64,000 nt of DNA from Burkholderia stabilis. GTDB lineage: Bacteria > Pseudomonadota > Gammaproteobacteria > Burkholderiales > Burkholderiaceae. The translations under genes were made by a program, and so were the position numbers. Under the pieces are notes generated by a model. It did not search any database. It worked only from the letters and a program-made list of their open reading frames with translations, and was not told where the DNA came from. Below, piece after piece: positions 46,638 to 57,165 of the stretch (the first letter of the stretch is position 1; every line of letters starts with the position of its first letter). The stretch is taken from positions 2,604,001 through 2,668,000 of the forward strand of contig NZ_CP016442.1 of assembly GCF_001742165.1 (NCBI RefSeq), given 5' to 3'.

Positions 46638-48437
46638 ATGACCCAGCCGATCCGCTATTCGATTGCCCCGAAAGATCTTGCCGCGCACCTGTTCGAAGTG
46701 ACGGTGACGGTCGCCGATCCTGATCCCGAAGGCCAGCGCTTCTCGCTGCCCGTGTGGATTCCGGGCAGCTACCTCGTGCGCGAGTTCGCGCGCAACATCG
46801 TGACGCTCGGCGCGTTCAACGACGCGGGCCGCAAGGTGCGGATCGCGAAGACCGACAAGCACACGTGGCAGGCCGCGCCCGTGACCGGCGCGCTGACGCT
46901 GCGCTACGACGTGTATGCGTGGGACCTGTCGGTGCGCTCCGCGTATCTCGACGAAGCGGGCGGCTTTTTCAACGCGACGGCCGTGTTCCTGAGCGTCGCC
47001 GGCCGCGAGGATGCACCGTGCGAAGTGGACATCGCGAAACCGGCCGGCCCGGCGTTCCGCGCATGGCGCGTCGGCACCGCGCTGCCCGAGGCGCGCGGCA
47101 CGAAGCGCTACGGTTTCGGCGCGTATCGCGCAGCGAACTACGACGAGCTCGCCGACCATCCGGTGACGATCGGCGAATTCGCGCTCGCGACGTTCGACGC
47201 GCACGGCGTGCCGCACGACATCGTGATCGCGGGGCGCGTGACGCAGCTCGACATGGAGCGGCTGCGTACCGACCTGAAGCGCGTGTGCGAAGCGCAGATC
47301 GCGTTGTTCGAGCCGAAATCGAAGAAGGCGCCGATGGACCGCTACGTGTTCATGACGCTCGCGGTCAGCGACGGCTACGGCGGCCTCGAGCATCGTGCGT
47401 CGACCGCGCTGATCTGCAACCGCACCGACCTACCGGTGAAGGGGCGGCCCGAAACGACGGAAGGCTACCGCACGTATCTCGGCCTCTGCAGCCACGAATA
47501 CTTCCACACGTGGAACGTGAAGCGCATCAAGCCGGCCGCGTTCGTGCCGTACGACCTGGCGCGCGAGAACTACACGTCGCTGCTGTGGCTGTTCGAAGGT
47601 TTCACGTCCTATTACGACGACCTGATGCTCGTGCGCAGCGGGCTGATGTCGCAGGACGAATATTTCGCGGCGCTCGGCCGCACGATCGGCGGCGTGCTGC
47701 GCGGCACGGGCCGGCTCAAGCAGAGCGTCGCGGAAAGCTCGTTCGACGCGTGGATCAAGTACTACCGCCAGGACGAGAACGCGACCAACGCGATCGTCAG
47801 CTACTACACGAAGGGTTCGCTCGTCGCGCTCGCGTTCGATCTCGCGATCCGCGCGCAGACGCGCAACCGGAAGTCGCTCGACGACGTGATGCGCCTGCTG
47901 TGGCAACGCTACGGCCGCGATTTCTACCGCGGCAAGCAGGCGGGCGTCGCGGAAAACGAAGTCGAGGCGCTGATCGAGGAAGCGACCGGCGTCGCGCTCG
48001 GCCGCCTGTTCGCCGATGCCGTGCACGGCACGCGCGACCTGCCGCTCGGCGAGCTGCTCGAGCCGTTCGGCGTGACGCTCGCACCCGATGTCGCGACCGG
48101 CGCAGCCGCGAAGCCGACGATCGGCGCGCGCCTGCGCGGCGGTGCGGATTGCACGTTCGCGGCGGTCTACGAAGGCGGCGCCGCGCATCGCGCGGGGCTG
48201 TCGGCCGGGGACACGCTGATCGCGCTCGACGGGCTGCGCGTCACGGGCACGAACCTCGACGCGCTGCTCGCGCGCTACCGGCCGGGCGACAAGGTCGAGC
48301 TTCACGCTTTCCGCCGTGACGAGCTGCGCACCGCGAAACTGAAGCTCGATGGCCCGGAAGTCACGCGCTACCGGCTGACGGCGGCAGCGAAGCCGGCTGT
48401 GCTTTCCAAGGCCCGGGAAGCCTGGCTGAAGGGCTGA
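46638..48437 (+). CDS. M61-family metallopeptidase with PDZ domain
   Basis: The 599-residue protein lacks a signal peptide. The M61 (glycyl aminopeptidase) catalytic domain has GGLEH (248-252) and the zinc motif HEYFH (286-290), followed by WLFEGFTSYYDD, which supplies the third ligand Glu. A PDZ domain lies near the C-terminus (about 500-575: GGAAHRAGLSAGDTLIALDG). Length and layout match bacterial M61 enzymes. The ATG at 46638 starts with MTQPIRYSIAP, typical of the family; an upstream frame from 46308 overlaps dsbC and is spurious. Confidence 0.93.
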   Translation: MTQPIRYSIAPKDLAAHLFEVTVTVADPDPEGQRFSLPVWIPGSYLVREFARNIVTLGAFNDAGRKVRIAKTDKHTWQAAPVTGALTLRYDVYAWDLSVRSAYLDEAGGFFNATAVFLSVAGREDAPCEVDIAKPAGPAFRAWRVGTALPEARGTKRYGFGAYRAANYDELADHPVTIGEFALATFDAHGVPHDIVIAGRVTQLDMERLRTDLKRVCEAQIALFEPKSKKAPMDRYVFMTLAVSDGYGGLEHRASTALICNRTDLPVKGRPETTEGYRTYLGLCSHEYFHTWNVKRIKPAAFVPYDLARENYTSLLWLFEGFTSYYDDLMLVRSGLMSQDEYFAALGRTIGGVLRGTGRLKQSVAESSFDAWIKYYRQDENATNAIVSYYTKGSLVALAFDLAIRAQTRNRKSLDDVMRLLWQRYGRDFYRGKQAGVAENEVEALIEEATGVALGRLFADAVHGTRDLPLGELLEPFGVTLAPDVATGAAAKPTIGARLRGGADCTFAAVYEGGAAHRAGLSAGDTLIALDGLRVTGTNLDALLARYRPGDKVELHAFRRDELRTAKLKLDGPEVTRYRLTAAAKPAVLSKAREAWLKG

Positions 48438-48584
48438 ACACGCGGTCGCGGGAATCGGGGCGCGATCCTGGATTGTTCTGCTGCTGCAACAATCCGTCGC
48501 CCTGAACCCGCTTTTTCGCGGTCATGCGGCCACGCACAATGGCGTCACTCGCGCTACCGAAGCGCAACCCAACCGGAGCATGAC

Positions 48585-49181
48585 ATGACGACCATTCTGC
48601 AAATCAATTCCGCCGCGCGTTCGCAAGGTGCGCAATCCACGCTGCTGGCCAACGAACTGACGGCAAAGCTGCAACAATCGAACCCCGGCGCGAACGTCGT
48701 GGTTCGCGACCTGCTGGCCGATGCGCTGCCGCACCTCGACGAATCGGTGCTCGGCGCGTTCTTCACGCCGGCCGACAAGCGCACCGCGGAGCAGAATGCG
48801 ATCGTCGCGAAGAGCGACGCGCTGATCGCCGAGCTGCAAGCCGCCGACATCATCGTGATCGGCGCGCCGATGTACAACTTCGGCATCTCGTCGCAACTGA
48901 AGACGTACTTCGACTGGATCGCACGTGCAGGCGTCACGTTCCGCTACACCGAGAACGGTCCGGAAGGCCTGATCAAGGGCAAGAAGGTTCACGTCGTGAC
49001 GGCCCGCGGCGGCAAGTACGCCGGCACGCCGAACGACAGCCAGACGCCGTACCTGCGCACGTTCCTCGGCTTCGTCGGCATGACCGACGTGAGCTTCATC
49101 TTCGCGGAAGGCCTGAACCTCGGGCCGGATGCGCAGAACGCCGCGCTCGCCAGCGCCCGCGAAGCGATCGCCGCCGCGTAA
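48585..49181 (+). CDS. azoR: FMN-dependent NADH-azoreductase
   Basis: The 198-residue flavodoxin-like enzyme has the FMN phosphate site [11 protein letters not shown], the [18 protein letters not shown] stretch and VVTARGGKY near residue 140, all typical of AzoR. It reduces azo bonds and quinones with NADH. A CGGAGCATGAC region precedes the ATG. Its own terminator follows. No regulator gene is adjacent. Confidence 0.95.
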   Translation: MTTILQINSAARSQGAQSTLLANELTAKLQQSNPGANVVVRDLLADALPHLDESVLGAFFTPADKRTAEQNAIVAKSDALIAELQAADIIVIGAPMYNFGISSQLKTYFDWIARAGVTFRYTENGPEGLIKGKKVHVVTARGGKYAGTPNDSQTPYLRTFLGFVGMTDVSFIFAEGLNLGPDAQNAALASAREAIAAA

Positions 49182-49219
49182 GGTTGACGCAGGTGCGCCG
49201 CACCTGCTGCATCGTTCGA

Positions 49220-49258
49220 TAAAAAACGCCGCGTCCCGGAAGGGGCGCGGCGTTTTTG
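49220..49258. terminator. Intrinsic terminator between azoR and ung
   Basis: A long GC-rich stem (about 49224-49236 with 49243-49253, with minor mismatches) is flanked by A6 on the left and T5 on the right, so it can work in both directions. Confidence 0.88.
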
Positions 49259-49290
49259 CATTCAGGCCGGCAAGTGAACCGGCGCGGCCG

Positions 49291-50193
49291 TTACGCGAGC
49301 GTTTCGGCCACTTCCGGCAGGCGCCAGTCGATCGGCTCGCGGCTTGCTTCGACGAGATAGTCGTTCGCGAGCGCGAAATGACGGCAGCCGAGGAAGCCGC
49401 GGTGCGCGGACAGCGGTGACGGATGCGGCGCTTCGAGCACGCAATGCGCGCTCGCATCGAACAGCGCGCGCTTCGCCTGCGCGTGCGCGCCCCACAGCAT
49501 GAACACGAGCCCGCGATGGCGGCCGGCGAGTTCGCGGATCAGCGTGTCCGTGCATTGCTCCCAGCCGCGCTTCGCGTGGCTCGCGGCCGCGCCGCGCTCG
49601 ACCGTCAGCACGGTGTTGAGCAGCAGCACGCCCTGACGCGCCCACGTGTCGAGACAGCCGTGACGCGGCGTGTCGTGACCGAAGTTCGCGGCGATTTCCT
49701 TGAAGATGTTGCGCAGCGACGGCGGCGTGCGGACGGCCGGCGGCACCGAGAATGCGAGGCCGTGCGCCTGCGGCGTGCCGCGATCGTCGCCGTGGTACGG
49801 ATCCTGGCCGAGGATCACGACCTTCACGTCGTCCGGGCTCGTCAGGCGCAGCGCGCGAAAGACGTCGGTCGGGTAGACCGTCTTGCCGGCCGCGCGCTCG
49901 TCGTCGACGAAGCGGCACAGCGGCGCGTACGCGTCGCTGTCGGTAAAGGGCTTCAGCACGTCGCGCCAGACGGTCGGCAGCGCATCGAATTGCGCGGCGA
50001 GGTGCGGGACGTCGGCGGCAACGGGCTGTGGCGTGGCGGACGGAGCCGGCGCGTCAGCCTTCTTCGCGGGCTTGCGCTTGGCGGCGGGCGGCGCGGAAGC
50101 CGGGGACGGAGTATCGGCCGGTGCCGTTTCCGGCACGGGATCGTCGAACAGCGACGCTTGTTGCGGCGCGCGGGAAGTCTTGCGGGTTGCCAT
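49291..50193 (-). CDS. ung: Uracil-DNA glycosylase, family 1
   Basis: The 300-residue enzyme has the catalytic water-activating GQDPYHG (Asp131), AFSVP base-binding segment, LLLNTVLTV and the closing HPSPLS loop, all family 1 marks. It removes uracil from DNA. The first 60 residues are a Pro/Ala/Lys-rich, low-complexity extension absent from E. coli Ung. It lies 13 nt after the CYTH gene at the tail of the trp series, so it may be expressed with tryptophan genes. Confidence 0.96.
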   Translation of the reverse strand: MATRKTSRAPQQASLFDDPVPETAPADTPSPASAPPAAKRKPAKKADAPAPSATPQPVAADVPHLAAQFDALPTVWRDVLKPFTDSDAYAPLCRFVDDERAAGKTVYPTDVFRALRLTSPDDVKVVILGQDPYHGDDRGTPQAHGLAFSVPPAVRTPPSLRNIFKEIAANFGHDTPRHGCLDTWARQGVLLLNTVLTVERGAAASHAKRGWEQCTDTLIRELAGRHRGLVFMLWGAHAQAKRALFDASAHCVLEAPHPSPLSAHRGFLGCRHFALANDYLVEASREPIDWRLPEVAETLA

Positions 50194-50206
50194 GCGTGAT
50201 GCGAGT

Positions 50207-50833
50207 TTATTGCGCGCGCAGCCGGTAGCCGCGCTGCGCCTTGCTGATGTTTTCGGGAACGAGGCCCGGCAGCGCTTGCTGCAGTTCGGCGGCGAGCGTC
50301 GCGAGCGCCGCTTCCGGGCCGTCGATCAGTTCGAGTTCGATTTCGCTGATCGGTTCGCGGCGCGTTTCGTTTTCCGCCTGGACGACGATTTCGCCGAGGT
50401 CCACAGCGGCTTCGACGGTCGCGCCGCCGATTGCGATGCGCCACAGCGTACGCGAAAAATCCGTGCGGAACAGCGCGTACAGTGCACCGGCCGCATCGCT
50501 CAGTGCGGCGGCGGCTTCCGGCACGTCGCAGGCCGCGACGAGCGCATCGATTTCGAGCGCGTCGCCGGCCACGGGCAGTTCCCATTCGTGGCGGCGATGC
50601 AGCCCGCCTTCCGCGCTGCCGACCGTCTTGAACGTCTGCAGCCAGCCTTGCGGCGCGCGGCGCACGCGCACCGCGCTCTTCGAGCGGGCCAGCGCGAGAT
50701 CGGGCGTGTCGTAATAGACGTTCGCGAGCGTGATGTCGTGACCGGGTTCGCCGGTCAGCGTCTCGAAGAAGCTCCGCGCGGCATCGGCCTGGCCGGCCGG
50801 CAGCGCGAGCTTGATTTCCTGTTCGATCGCCAT
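50207..50833 (-). CDS. CYTH-domain protein (inorganic triphosphatase-like)
   Basis: The 208-residue protein has the CYTH tunnel-fold signature EIELKL in its variant EQEIKLALP at the start, YYDTPDLALARSKSAVRVR, and EIELELIDGPEAAL near residue 170. CYTH enzymes hydrolyse triphosphate or cyclise nucleotides; a YgiF-like triphosphatase without the CHAD domain is likely. Its ATG shares one base with the trpC stop (TGATG), so it is coupled to trpC. A role in tryptophan synthesis is not known. Confidence 0.88.
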   Translation of the reverse strand: MAIEQEIKLALPAGQADAARSFFETLTGEPGHDITLANVYYDTPDLALARSKSAVRVRRAPQGWLQTFKTVGSAEGGLHRRHEWELPVAGDALEIDALVAACDVPEAAAALSDAAGALYALFRTDFSRTLWRIAIGGATVEAAVDLGEIVVQAENETRREPISEIELELIDGPEAALATLAAELQQALPGLVPENISKAQRGYRLRAQ

Positions 50834-51618
50834 CAGAAGAACATCCGCGCGAGTTCCTCGCCCGGCTGCTCGGCGCGCATGAACGCTTCGCCGACGAGGA
50901 ACGTGTTCACGTTCGCCGCGCGCATCGTGTCGACGTCGGTGCGCGATAGGATCCCCGATTCGGTCACGACGATGCGGTCCGCCGGGATCATGTCGAGCAT
51001 GTCGAGCGTGGTCTGGATCGACGTCTCGAACGTGCGCAGGTTGCGGTTGTTGATGCCGAGCAGCGGCGTCTTGAGCGTCAGCGCCTGTTCCATCTCGTGG
51101 CGGTCGTGCACTTCGACCAGCACCGCGAGGCCGAGCGAGTGCGCATACGCTTCGAGATCCTGCATCAGCGGCGTGTCGAGCGCGGCGGCGATCAGCAGGA
51201 TCGCGTCGGCGCCCATCGCGCGCGCTTCGACGATCTGATATGCGTCGACTATGAAGTCCTTGCGCAGCACGGGTAGCGTGCAGGCCGCGCGCGCTTCCTC
51301 GAGATAGCGCACGCCGCCCTGGAAGAACTGCTCGTCGGTCAGTACCGACAGGCACGCGGCGCCGTGCGTCGCATACGAGCGCGCGATGTCGGCCGGCACG
51401 AAATGCTCGCGCAGCACGCCCTTCGACGGGCTCGCTTTCTTGATTTCGGCGATCACGGCCGCGTTGCCTGCCGCGTGCTTCGCGCGCAGCGCGCCGACGA
51501 AGTCGCGCAGGTCGCGTGCGGATGCTTCCAGTTTCAGCGCCTCGAGCGGCGTGCTGCGCAGGGCCGCCGCGACTTCTTCGCGCTTGACGGCAATGATTCG
51601 GTCGAGAATGTCGCTCAT
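50833..51618 (-). CDS. trpC: Indole-3-glycerol phosphate synthase
   Basis: The 261-residue (beta/alpha)8 enzyme has the [15 protein letters not shown] motif, VLRKDFIVD and [11 protein letters not shown], with the late TESGIL phosphate loop. It is a single-function TrpC, without fused TrpF. It lies 29 nt after trpD and overlaps the CYTH gene by one base. Confidence 0.97.
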   Translation of the reverse strand: MSDILDRIIAVKREEVAAALRSTPLEALKLEASARDLRDFVGALRAKHAAGNAAVIAEIKKASPSKGVLREHFVPADIARSYATHGAACLSVLTDEQFFQGGVRYLEEARAACTLPVLRKDFIVDAYQIVEARAMGADAILLIAAALDTPLMQDLEAYAHSLGLAVLVEVHDRHEMEQALTLKTPLLGINNRNLRTFETSIQTTLDMLDMIPADRIVVTESGILSRTDVDTMRAANVNTFLVGEAFMRAEQPGEELARMFF

Positions 51619-51647
51619 GTGGGTTCCTGCTTGATTCGTAAGGGGAG

Positions 51648-52679
51648 TCAGCGCTTGAACTGCTGCGTGAAGCGCACGAGTTCGTCGACTTTCGCGCGGG
51701 CCTTGCCGCTCGCGATCGCTTCGCGTGCGAGCTGGATGCCGTCCGCGATCGATTCGGCGACGTTCGCCGCATAGAGCGCGGTGCCCGAATTCAGCGTGAC
51801 GATCTCGCGCGCGACACCCGGCTGGTTGTCCAGCGCGCCGAGCAGCATCGTGCGCGATTCGTCGGCATTTTCCACCTTCAGCGTGCGGTTCGACACCATC
51901 TGCAGGCCGAAGTCCTCCGGATGGACCTCGTATTCGTGCACCTTGCCGTCGCGCAATTCGCCGACGAGCGTCGCGGCGCCGAGCGACACCTCGTCCATCC
52001 CGTCCTTGCCGTAGACGACGAGCACGTGCTGCGCGCCGAGGCGCTGCATCACGCGCACCTGGATGCCGACGAGGTCGGGGTGGAACACGCCCATCAACTG
52101 GTTCGGCGCGCCGGCCGGATTGGTCAGCGGGCCGAGGATGTTGAAGATCGTGCGCACGCCGAGCTCGCGGCGCACGGCCGCAATGTTCTTCATCGCCGGA
52201 TGATGGTTCGGCGCGAACATGAAGCCCATGCCCGTTTCGGCGATCGACGCGGCAACCTGGTCGGATTGCAGGTCGATGTTCACGCCGAGCGCTTCGAGCA
52301 CGTCGGCGCTGCCGGACTTGCTCGATACGCCGCGGTTGCCGTGCTTCGCGACCTTCGCGCCGGCCGCCGCCGTGACGAACATCGACGCGGTCGAGATGTT
52401 GAAGGTGTGCGAGCCGTCGCCGCCGGTGCCGACGATGTCGACGAAGTTCGAGTTGTCCTGCACCTCGACGTGGTTCGCGAATTCGCGCATCACGGTCGCG
52501 GCGGCGGCGATCTCGCCGATCGTCTCCTTCTTCACGCGCAGCCCGGTGATGATCGCGGCGGCCATCACGGGCGACATGTCGCCGCGCATGATGAGCCGCA
52601 TCAGGTGCAGCATCTCGTCGTGGAAGATTTCGCGGTGTTCGATCGTGCGCTGCAGCGCTTCCTGCGGGGTAATCGTCAT
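51648..52679 (-). CDS. trpD: Anthranilate phosphoribosyltransferase
   Basis: The 343-residue enzyme has the PRPP-binding [14 protein letters not shown] and [18 protein letters not shown] motifs. It joins anthranilate to PRPP. It is not fused to TrpG, which is a separate gene 13 nt upstream. Confidence 0.97.
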   Translation of the reverse strand: MTITPQEALQRTIEHREIFHDEMLHLMRLIMRGDMSPVMAAAIITGLRVKKETIGEIAAAATVMREFANHVEVQDNSNFVDIVGTGGDGSHTFNISTASMFVTAAAGAKVAKHGNRGVSSKSGSADVLEALGVNIDLQSDQVAASIAETGMGFMFAPNHHPAMKNIAAVRRELGVRTIFNILGPLTNPAGAPNQLMGVFHPDLVGIQVRVMQRLGAQHVLVVYGKDGMDEVSLGAATLVGELRDGKVHEYEVHPEDFGLQMVSNRTLKVENADESRTMLLGALDNQPGVAREIVTLNSGTALYAANVAESIADGIQLAREAIASGKARAKVDELVRFTQQFKR

Positions 52680-52692
52680 CGTGCAGCTCCCG

Positions 52693-53283
<591 letters not shown>

Positions 53284-53296
53284 GGTCAGTCTCCGG

Positions 53297-54790
53297 TCAG
53301 AAGTCGCTATCGAGGCCGTCCTGGACCTGTTCGGCCGCACGCAGCACCGCGCGCGCCTTGTTCTCGGTCTCTTGCCATTCGGATTCGGGCACCGAATCCG
53401 CGACGACGCCGGCCGCCGCTTGCACATACAGGTTGCCGTTGTGGATCAGGCCGGTGCGGATCGCGATCGCGAGATCCATCTCGCCCGAGAACGACAGGTA
53501 GCCGACCGCGCCGCCGTACAGCCCGCGCTTGATCGGCTCGAGCTCGTCGATCAGCTCCATCGCGCGCACCTTCGGCGCGCCGGACAGCGTGCCGGCCGGG
53601 AACGTCGCGCGCAGTACGTCGTAGTTCGTCATGCCGGGCTTCAGCTTGCCTTCGACCGAGCTGACGATGTGCTGCACGTGCGAGTACTTCTCGATGACCA
53701 TCTTGTCGGTCACCTGCACCGAGCCGATTTCGGCGATGCGGCCGACGTCGTTGCGCGCGAGATCGATCAGCATCACGTGCTCGGCGATCTCCTTCGGATC
53801 GTTGAGCAGCTCGGTCGCGAGTTCCGCGTCGCGCTCGGGCGTGTTGCCGCGCGGGCGCGTGCCGGCGAGCGGGCGGATCGTGACGATCTGGTCTTCGCCG
53901 CGCTTTTCCTGGCGCACGAGGATTTCCGGCGATGCGCCGACCACGTGGAAATCGCCGAAGTTGTAGTAGTACATGTACGGCGACGGATTCAGCGAACGCA
54001 GCGCGCGGTACAGCGACAGCGGATTGTCGCGGTACGGCTTCGTCAGCCGCTGGCCGACCTGGATCTGCATCAGCTCGCCGGCCGCGATGTATTCCTTCGC
54101 CTGGCGCACGGCGGCCAGATAGTCTTCTTTCTTGAATTCGCGGAACGTCTCGGTGCGCACGCTCGCCGACGTGACGGGCGGCTGCACGGTCGTGCGCAGG
54201 CGCTGCTTCAGTTCGCGCAGGCGCTGTTTGGCCTTCGCGTAGGCTTCCGGCTGGCCCGGGTCCGCGTAGATGATCAGGTACAGCTTGCCGGCGAGGTTGT
54301 CGATCACGGCGACTTCCTCGGTCAGCAGCAGCTGGATGTCGGGCAGGCCGAGATCGTCGCGCGGCGCGGTGTTCGCGAGCTTCTTCTCGATGTAGCGCAC
54401 CGCGTCGTAGCCGAAATAGCCGGCGAGGCCGCCGCAGAAACGCGGCAGGCCCGGGCGCTGCGCCACCTTGAAGCGCGCCTGGAACGATTCGATGAACTGG
54501 AACGGGTCGGTGTCGTGCGTCTCGACGACTTGCCCGTCGCGCACGACTTCCGACACGCCGTTGCGGGTGCGCACGAGCGTGCGTGCGGGCAGCCCGATGA
54601 ACGAATAGCGGCCGAAGCGTTCGCCGCCGACCACCGATTCGAGCAGGAACGAGTTGGCGCCCGCGCGTTCGGGCTGGGCCAGCTTCAGGTAGAGGGACAG
54701 CGGCGTTTCGAGATCGGCGAGGGCTTCCGCGATCAGCGGGATGCGGTTGTAGCCTTCGTTCGCGAGCGATTGGAATTCGAGTTCGGTCAT
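53297..54790 (-). CDS. trpE: Anthranilate synthase component I
   Basis: The 497-residue chorismate-utilising enzyme has the tryptophan feedback site LLES (residues about 45-48) near the N-terminus. The catalytic C-terminal domain includes [21 protein letters not shown] and a [16 protein letters not shown] segment. It makes anthranilate from chorismate and glutamine with TrpG. The ATG at 54790 has an AGGA site. It is preceded by a 265-nt leader with an intrinsic terminator and a Trp-rich leader peptide. Confidence 0.97.
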   Translation of the reverse strand: MTELEFQSLANEGYNRIPLIAEALADLETPLSLYLKLAQPERAGANSFLLESVVGGERFGRYSFIGLPARTLVRTRNGVSEVVRDGQVVETHDTDPFQFIESFQARFKVAQRPGLPRFCGGLAGYFGYDAVRYIEKKLANTAPRDDLGLPDIQLLLTEEVAVIDNLAGKLYLIIYADPGQPEAYAKAKQRLRELKQRLRTTVQPPVTSASVRTETFREFKKEDYLAAVRQAKEYIAAGELMQIQVGQRLTKPYRDNPLSLYRALRSLNPSPYMYYYNFGDFHVVGASPEILVRQEKRGEDQIVTIRPLAGTRPRGNTPERDAELATELLNDPKEIAEHVMLIDLARNDVGRIAEIGSVQVTDKMVIEKYSHVQHIVSSVEGKLKPGMTNYDVLRATFPAGTLSGAPKVRAMELIDELEPIKRGLYGGAVGYLSFSGEMDLAIAIRTGLIHNGNLYVQAAAGVVADSVPESEWQETENKARAVLRAAEQVQDGLDSDF

Positions 54791-55009
54791 GTTCCGGTCC
54801 TGTTCGGGACGAGCGGCGCGTGCGCCAGGGATCACTTGACGTTGCGCGGGTAGCCGTCGGCGAAAGGGCGGTCGATCGAGAAGTGCCTGTTGCCGGCCGG
54901 CACTCCGGGCGTGAACGTCGCGAGCCTGCGGCCGGCCCTGAACGCAAGCGTTCGGACGCGGTAGAACTCGAGGTGGTGCGACGATCGGCGCGCGGATGCG
55001 CAGCGAGAT

Positions 55010-55039
55010 AAAAAACGGCGCTGAAGACGTGCTTCAGCG
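55010..55039 (-). terminator. trp attenuator (leader terminator)
   Basis: An 8-bp perfect stem (55019-55026 with 55032-55039) has a 5-nt loop. On the minus strand CCG and six T residues (55015-55010) follow. It lies 17 nt after the stop of the Trp-rich leader peptide and 220 nt before trpE. A CCTCTTCGATGAGG segment between peptide and terminator can pair with itself or with the terminator's left arm, giving the alternative structure needed for attenuation. Confidence 0.85.
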
Positions 55040-55055
55040 TACCTCATCGAAGAGG

Positions 55056-55130
55056 TTAGCGCGACCAGCGACGCCAGGGCCAGGCTCCCCGGTCGATGCT
55101 GCTCAGACTCCGTTTTTTATTCAGAAACAT
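55056..55130 (-). CDS. trpL: trp leader peptide (24 aa)
   Basis: The short frame starts at ATG 55130 (MFLNKKRSLSS) and ends GAWPWRRWSR with a stop at 55056-55058. Three of its last eight codons are UGG, in a genome where Trp codons are rare. It starts 17 nt after the gph stop, and an intrinsic terminator follows it before trpE. This is the layout of ribosome-mediated attenuation: stalling at the Trp codons should prevent the terminator hairpin when charged tRNA-Trp is scarce. The Arg codons between the Trp codons might add a second starvation signal. A recognisable ribosome site is weak or absent. Confidence 0.85.
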   Translation of the reverse strand: MFLNKKRSLSSIDRGAWPWRRWSR

Positions 55131-55147
55131 GCGGATGGAAGAAATAA

Positions 55148-55903
55148 TCAGATGGTTGGCCGGCCGGCGTTGTGCGCGGTGATCGCGCGAGCTGCGACCA
55201 GCAACGAATCGACTATACCATCCGAATTTATCGTTTGTATAGCTTTGCCGTGGTTGTAGCCGTACGGCACCGTCAGCGTCGCCATTCCGGCCGCGCGGCC
55301 TGCCAGCGCGTCGTTTTCCGAGTCGCCGATCGCGACTGCCGCGTCCGGCGCGACGCCGAGCGCGTCGCAGGCCGTCAGCATCGGCAGCGGATCGGGTTTC
55401 TTGCGCGCGACGCTGTCGCCGCCGAGCACGATGCCGAAGCAACCGGTCAGCCCGTATTGCTCGAGCAGCTCGACCGCGAAGCGGTGCGGCTTGTTCGTCA
55501 CGCATGCGAGCCGGATGCCGGCTGCGCGCAGCGCGTCGAGGCCGGCCGCCACTTCAGGATAGAGGCGCGTATGGCGGCCGTTGATCTTCGCGTATTCGGT
55601 CTGGTAGATCGCCAGCGCGTCGTCGAAGCGCGCGCGCGCTTCGTCGGCCGTGAAGCGCGGCTTCAGCACGCTCTGGATCAGGTGTTCGGAGCCCTTGCCG
55701 ACGTAGCCGATCACCTCGTCGCGCGACGTGGCCGGCGCGTCGAGTTGCGCGAGCATCCCGTTCAGGCCGGCCGTGAAATCGTCGGCCGTGTCGACCATCG
55801 TGCCGTCGAGATCGATCAGCGCGGCGTCGATGCGCGGCGCGGCGAAGCGGATCGGGGCGGCGGCCCCTGCCGGCGCGTGCCCGGCGAGCGACGATTCGGC
55901 CAC
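55148..55903 (-). CDS. gph: Phosphoglycolate phosphatase
   Basis: The 251-residue HAD phosphatase starts at GTG (55903) with a GGAG site. Motif I is LIDLDGTMVDT, followed by the helical cap, motif II VTNKPHR and motif IV AIGDSENDALAGRAAG. It removes phosphate from 2-phosphoglycolate. It follows rpe by 4 nt. The last 35 codons (55150-55255) are unusually AT-rich for this genome, suggesting that a promoter for the trp leader is embedded there. Confidence 0.94.
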   Translation of the reverse strand: MAESSLAGHAPAGAAAPIRFAAPRIDAALIDLDGTMVDTADDFTAGLNGMLAQLDAPATSRDEVIGYVGKGSEHLIQSVLKPRFTADEARARFDDALAIYQTEYAKINGRHTRLYPEVAAGLDALRAAGIRLACVTNKPHRFAVELLEQYGLTGCFGIVLGGDSVARKKPDPLPMLTACDALGVAPDAAVAIGDSENDALAGRAAGMATLTVPYGYNHGKAIQTINSDGIVDSLLVAARAITAHNAGRPTI

Positions 55904-55907
55904 GGTG

Positions 55908-56594
55908 TCAGCTCCGTTCGACGGTTGCGAGCGCGGCGCGCATCTCGTCGATCACCTTGCGGTAGTCGGGTTTGCCGAAGATCGCCGAACCCGCGACGAA
56001 GGTATCGGCGCCGGCTGCCGCGATTTCCGCGATGTTGTCGGTTTTCACGCCGCCATCGACCTCGAGCAGGATCTCGCGGCCCGTGCGCTCGGTGTAGGCG
56101 TCGATGCGCGCGCGTGCTTCGCGCAGCTTGTTCAGCGTTTCCGGAATGAACGACTGGCCGCCGAAGCCGGGGTTCACCGACATCAGCAGCACAAAATCGA
56201 GGCGGTCCATCACGTGATCGAGGTAGTTCAGCGGCGTGGCCGGATTGAACACGAGGCCGGCCTTGCAGCCGTGATCGCGGATCAGCGACAGCGTGCGGTC
56301 GATGTGGTCGGAGCCTTCCGGGTGGAAGCTGATCAGGTTTGCACCGGCCTTCGCGAAATCGGGCACGATCCGGTCGACCGGGCGCACCATCAGGTGCACG
56401 TCGATCGGCACCTGCACGTGCGGGCGGATCGCCTCGCACACGAGCGGACCGATCGTCAGGTTCGGCACATAATGGTTGTCCATCACGTCGAAGTGGATCC
56501 AGTCGGCGCCGGCGGCGACCACGTTGCGGACTTCTTCGCCGAGCCGTGCGAAATCGGCCGACAGGATGCTGGGAGCGATGCGGAATTGGGTCAT
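55908..56594 (-). CDS. rpe: Ribulose-phosphate 3-epimerase
   Basis: The 228-residue TIM-barrel enzyme has [16 protein letters not shown] at the start, [16 protein letters not shown] and the late DGGVKTDNI and GSAIFG phosphate loop. It interconverts ribulose 5-phosphate and xylulose 5-phosphate. It is the first gene of the leftward rpe-gph-trp series, divergent from apaG with a 182-nt gap that should hold both promoters. Confidence 0.97.
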   Translation of the reverse strand: MTQFRIAPSILSADFARLGEEVRNVVAAGADWIHFDVMDNHYVPNLTIGPLVCEAIRPHVQVPIDVHLMVRPVDRIVPDFAKAGANLISFHPEGSDHIDRTLSLIRDHGCKAGLVFNPATPLNYLDHVMDRLDFVLLMSVNPGFGGQSFIPETLNKLREARARIDAYTERTGREILLEVDGGVKTDNIAEIAAAGADTFVAGSAIFGKPDYRKVIDEMRAALATVERS

Positions 56595-56776
56595 GGCAGG
56601 GGTACGGGGACGTTGCGGCGCAAAACCGACATTCTACCGCCCGGCGATCGGCGCGCGGCGGCGGGCCGGTCGGTTGCAGCCCGATTCCGCATCAAGCAGA
56701 ATGCCGAACCAAAGCGGCGCGCCCGCAGCCCCGTCGCCCACGCCGGCACGGACAGTCACCCTCCAGTGGAAACACC

Positions 56777-57151
56777 ATGAGTCAGTATCAGTTCACCGTT
56801 TCGGTGAAAACCAGCTACTTGCCGGAACAATCCGACCCCGATCACCGTCAATATGCATTCGCGTACACGCTGACGATCCGCAACACGGGACAAGTCGCGG
56901 CGCAGCTGATCGCGCGTCACTGGATCATCACGGACAGCGAGAGCCACGTGCAGGAAGTGAAGGGGCTCGGCGTCGTCGGGCACCAGCCGCTGCTGCAGCC
57001 GGGCGAGCACTTCGAATACACGAGCTGGGCCGTGATCGCGACGCCGGTCGGCACGATGCGCGGCGCGTACTTCTGCGTGGCGGAGGACGGCGAGCGTTTC
57101 GAGGCGCCGGTCGACGAGTTCGCGTTGCACATGCCGCGCACGCTGCATTGA
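56777..57151 (+). CDS. apaG: ApaG (Co2+/Mg2+ efflux-associated protein)
   Basis: The 124-residue protein has the single fibronectin-like ApaG fold with YAFAYTLTIRNTG near residues 26-38 and RHWIITDS followed by a GVVGHQPLLQPGE loop and MRGAYFC. Length and motifs fit the family. The biochemical role is unsettled. The ATG at 56777 (MSQYQFTVSVKTSYLP) is typical; the upstream frame is spurious. It converges with the small membrane-protein gene, 14 nt apart. Confidence 0.95.
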   Translation: MSQYQFTVSVKTSYLPEQSDPDHRQYAFAYTLTIRNTGQVAAQLIARHWIITDSESHVQEVKGLGVVGHQPLLQPGEHFEYTSWAVIATPVGTMRGAYFCVAEDGERFEAPVDEFALHMPRTLH

Positions 57152-57165
57152 GCGTGCGGGGCGCG

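Noticed and set aside
48438..48584. Small RNA or promoter in the gap before azoR
   Set aside because: A CTGCTGCAACAA stretch drew attention, but no hairpin with U-run and no convincing -35/-10 pair was found.
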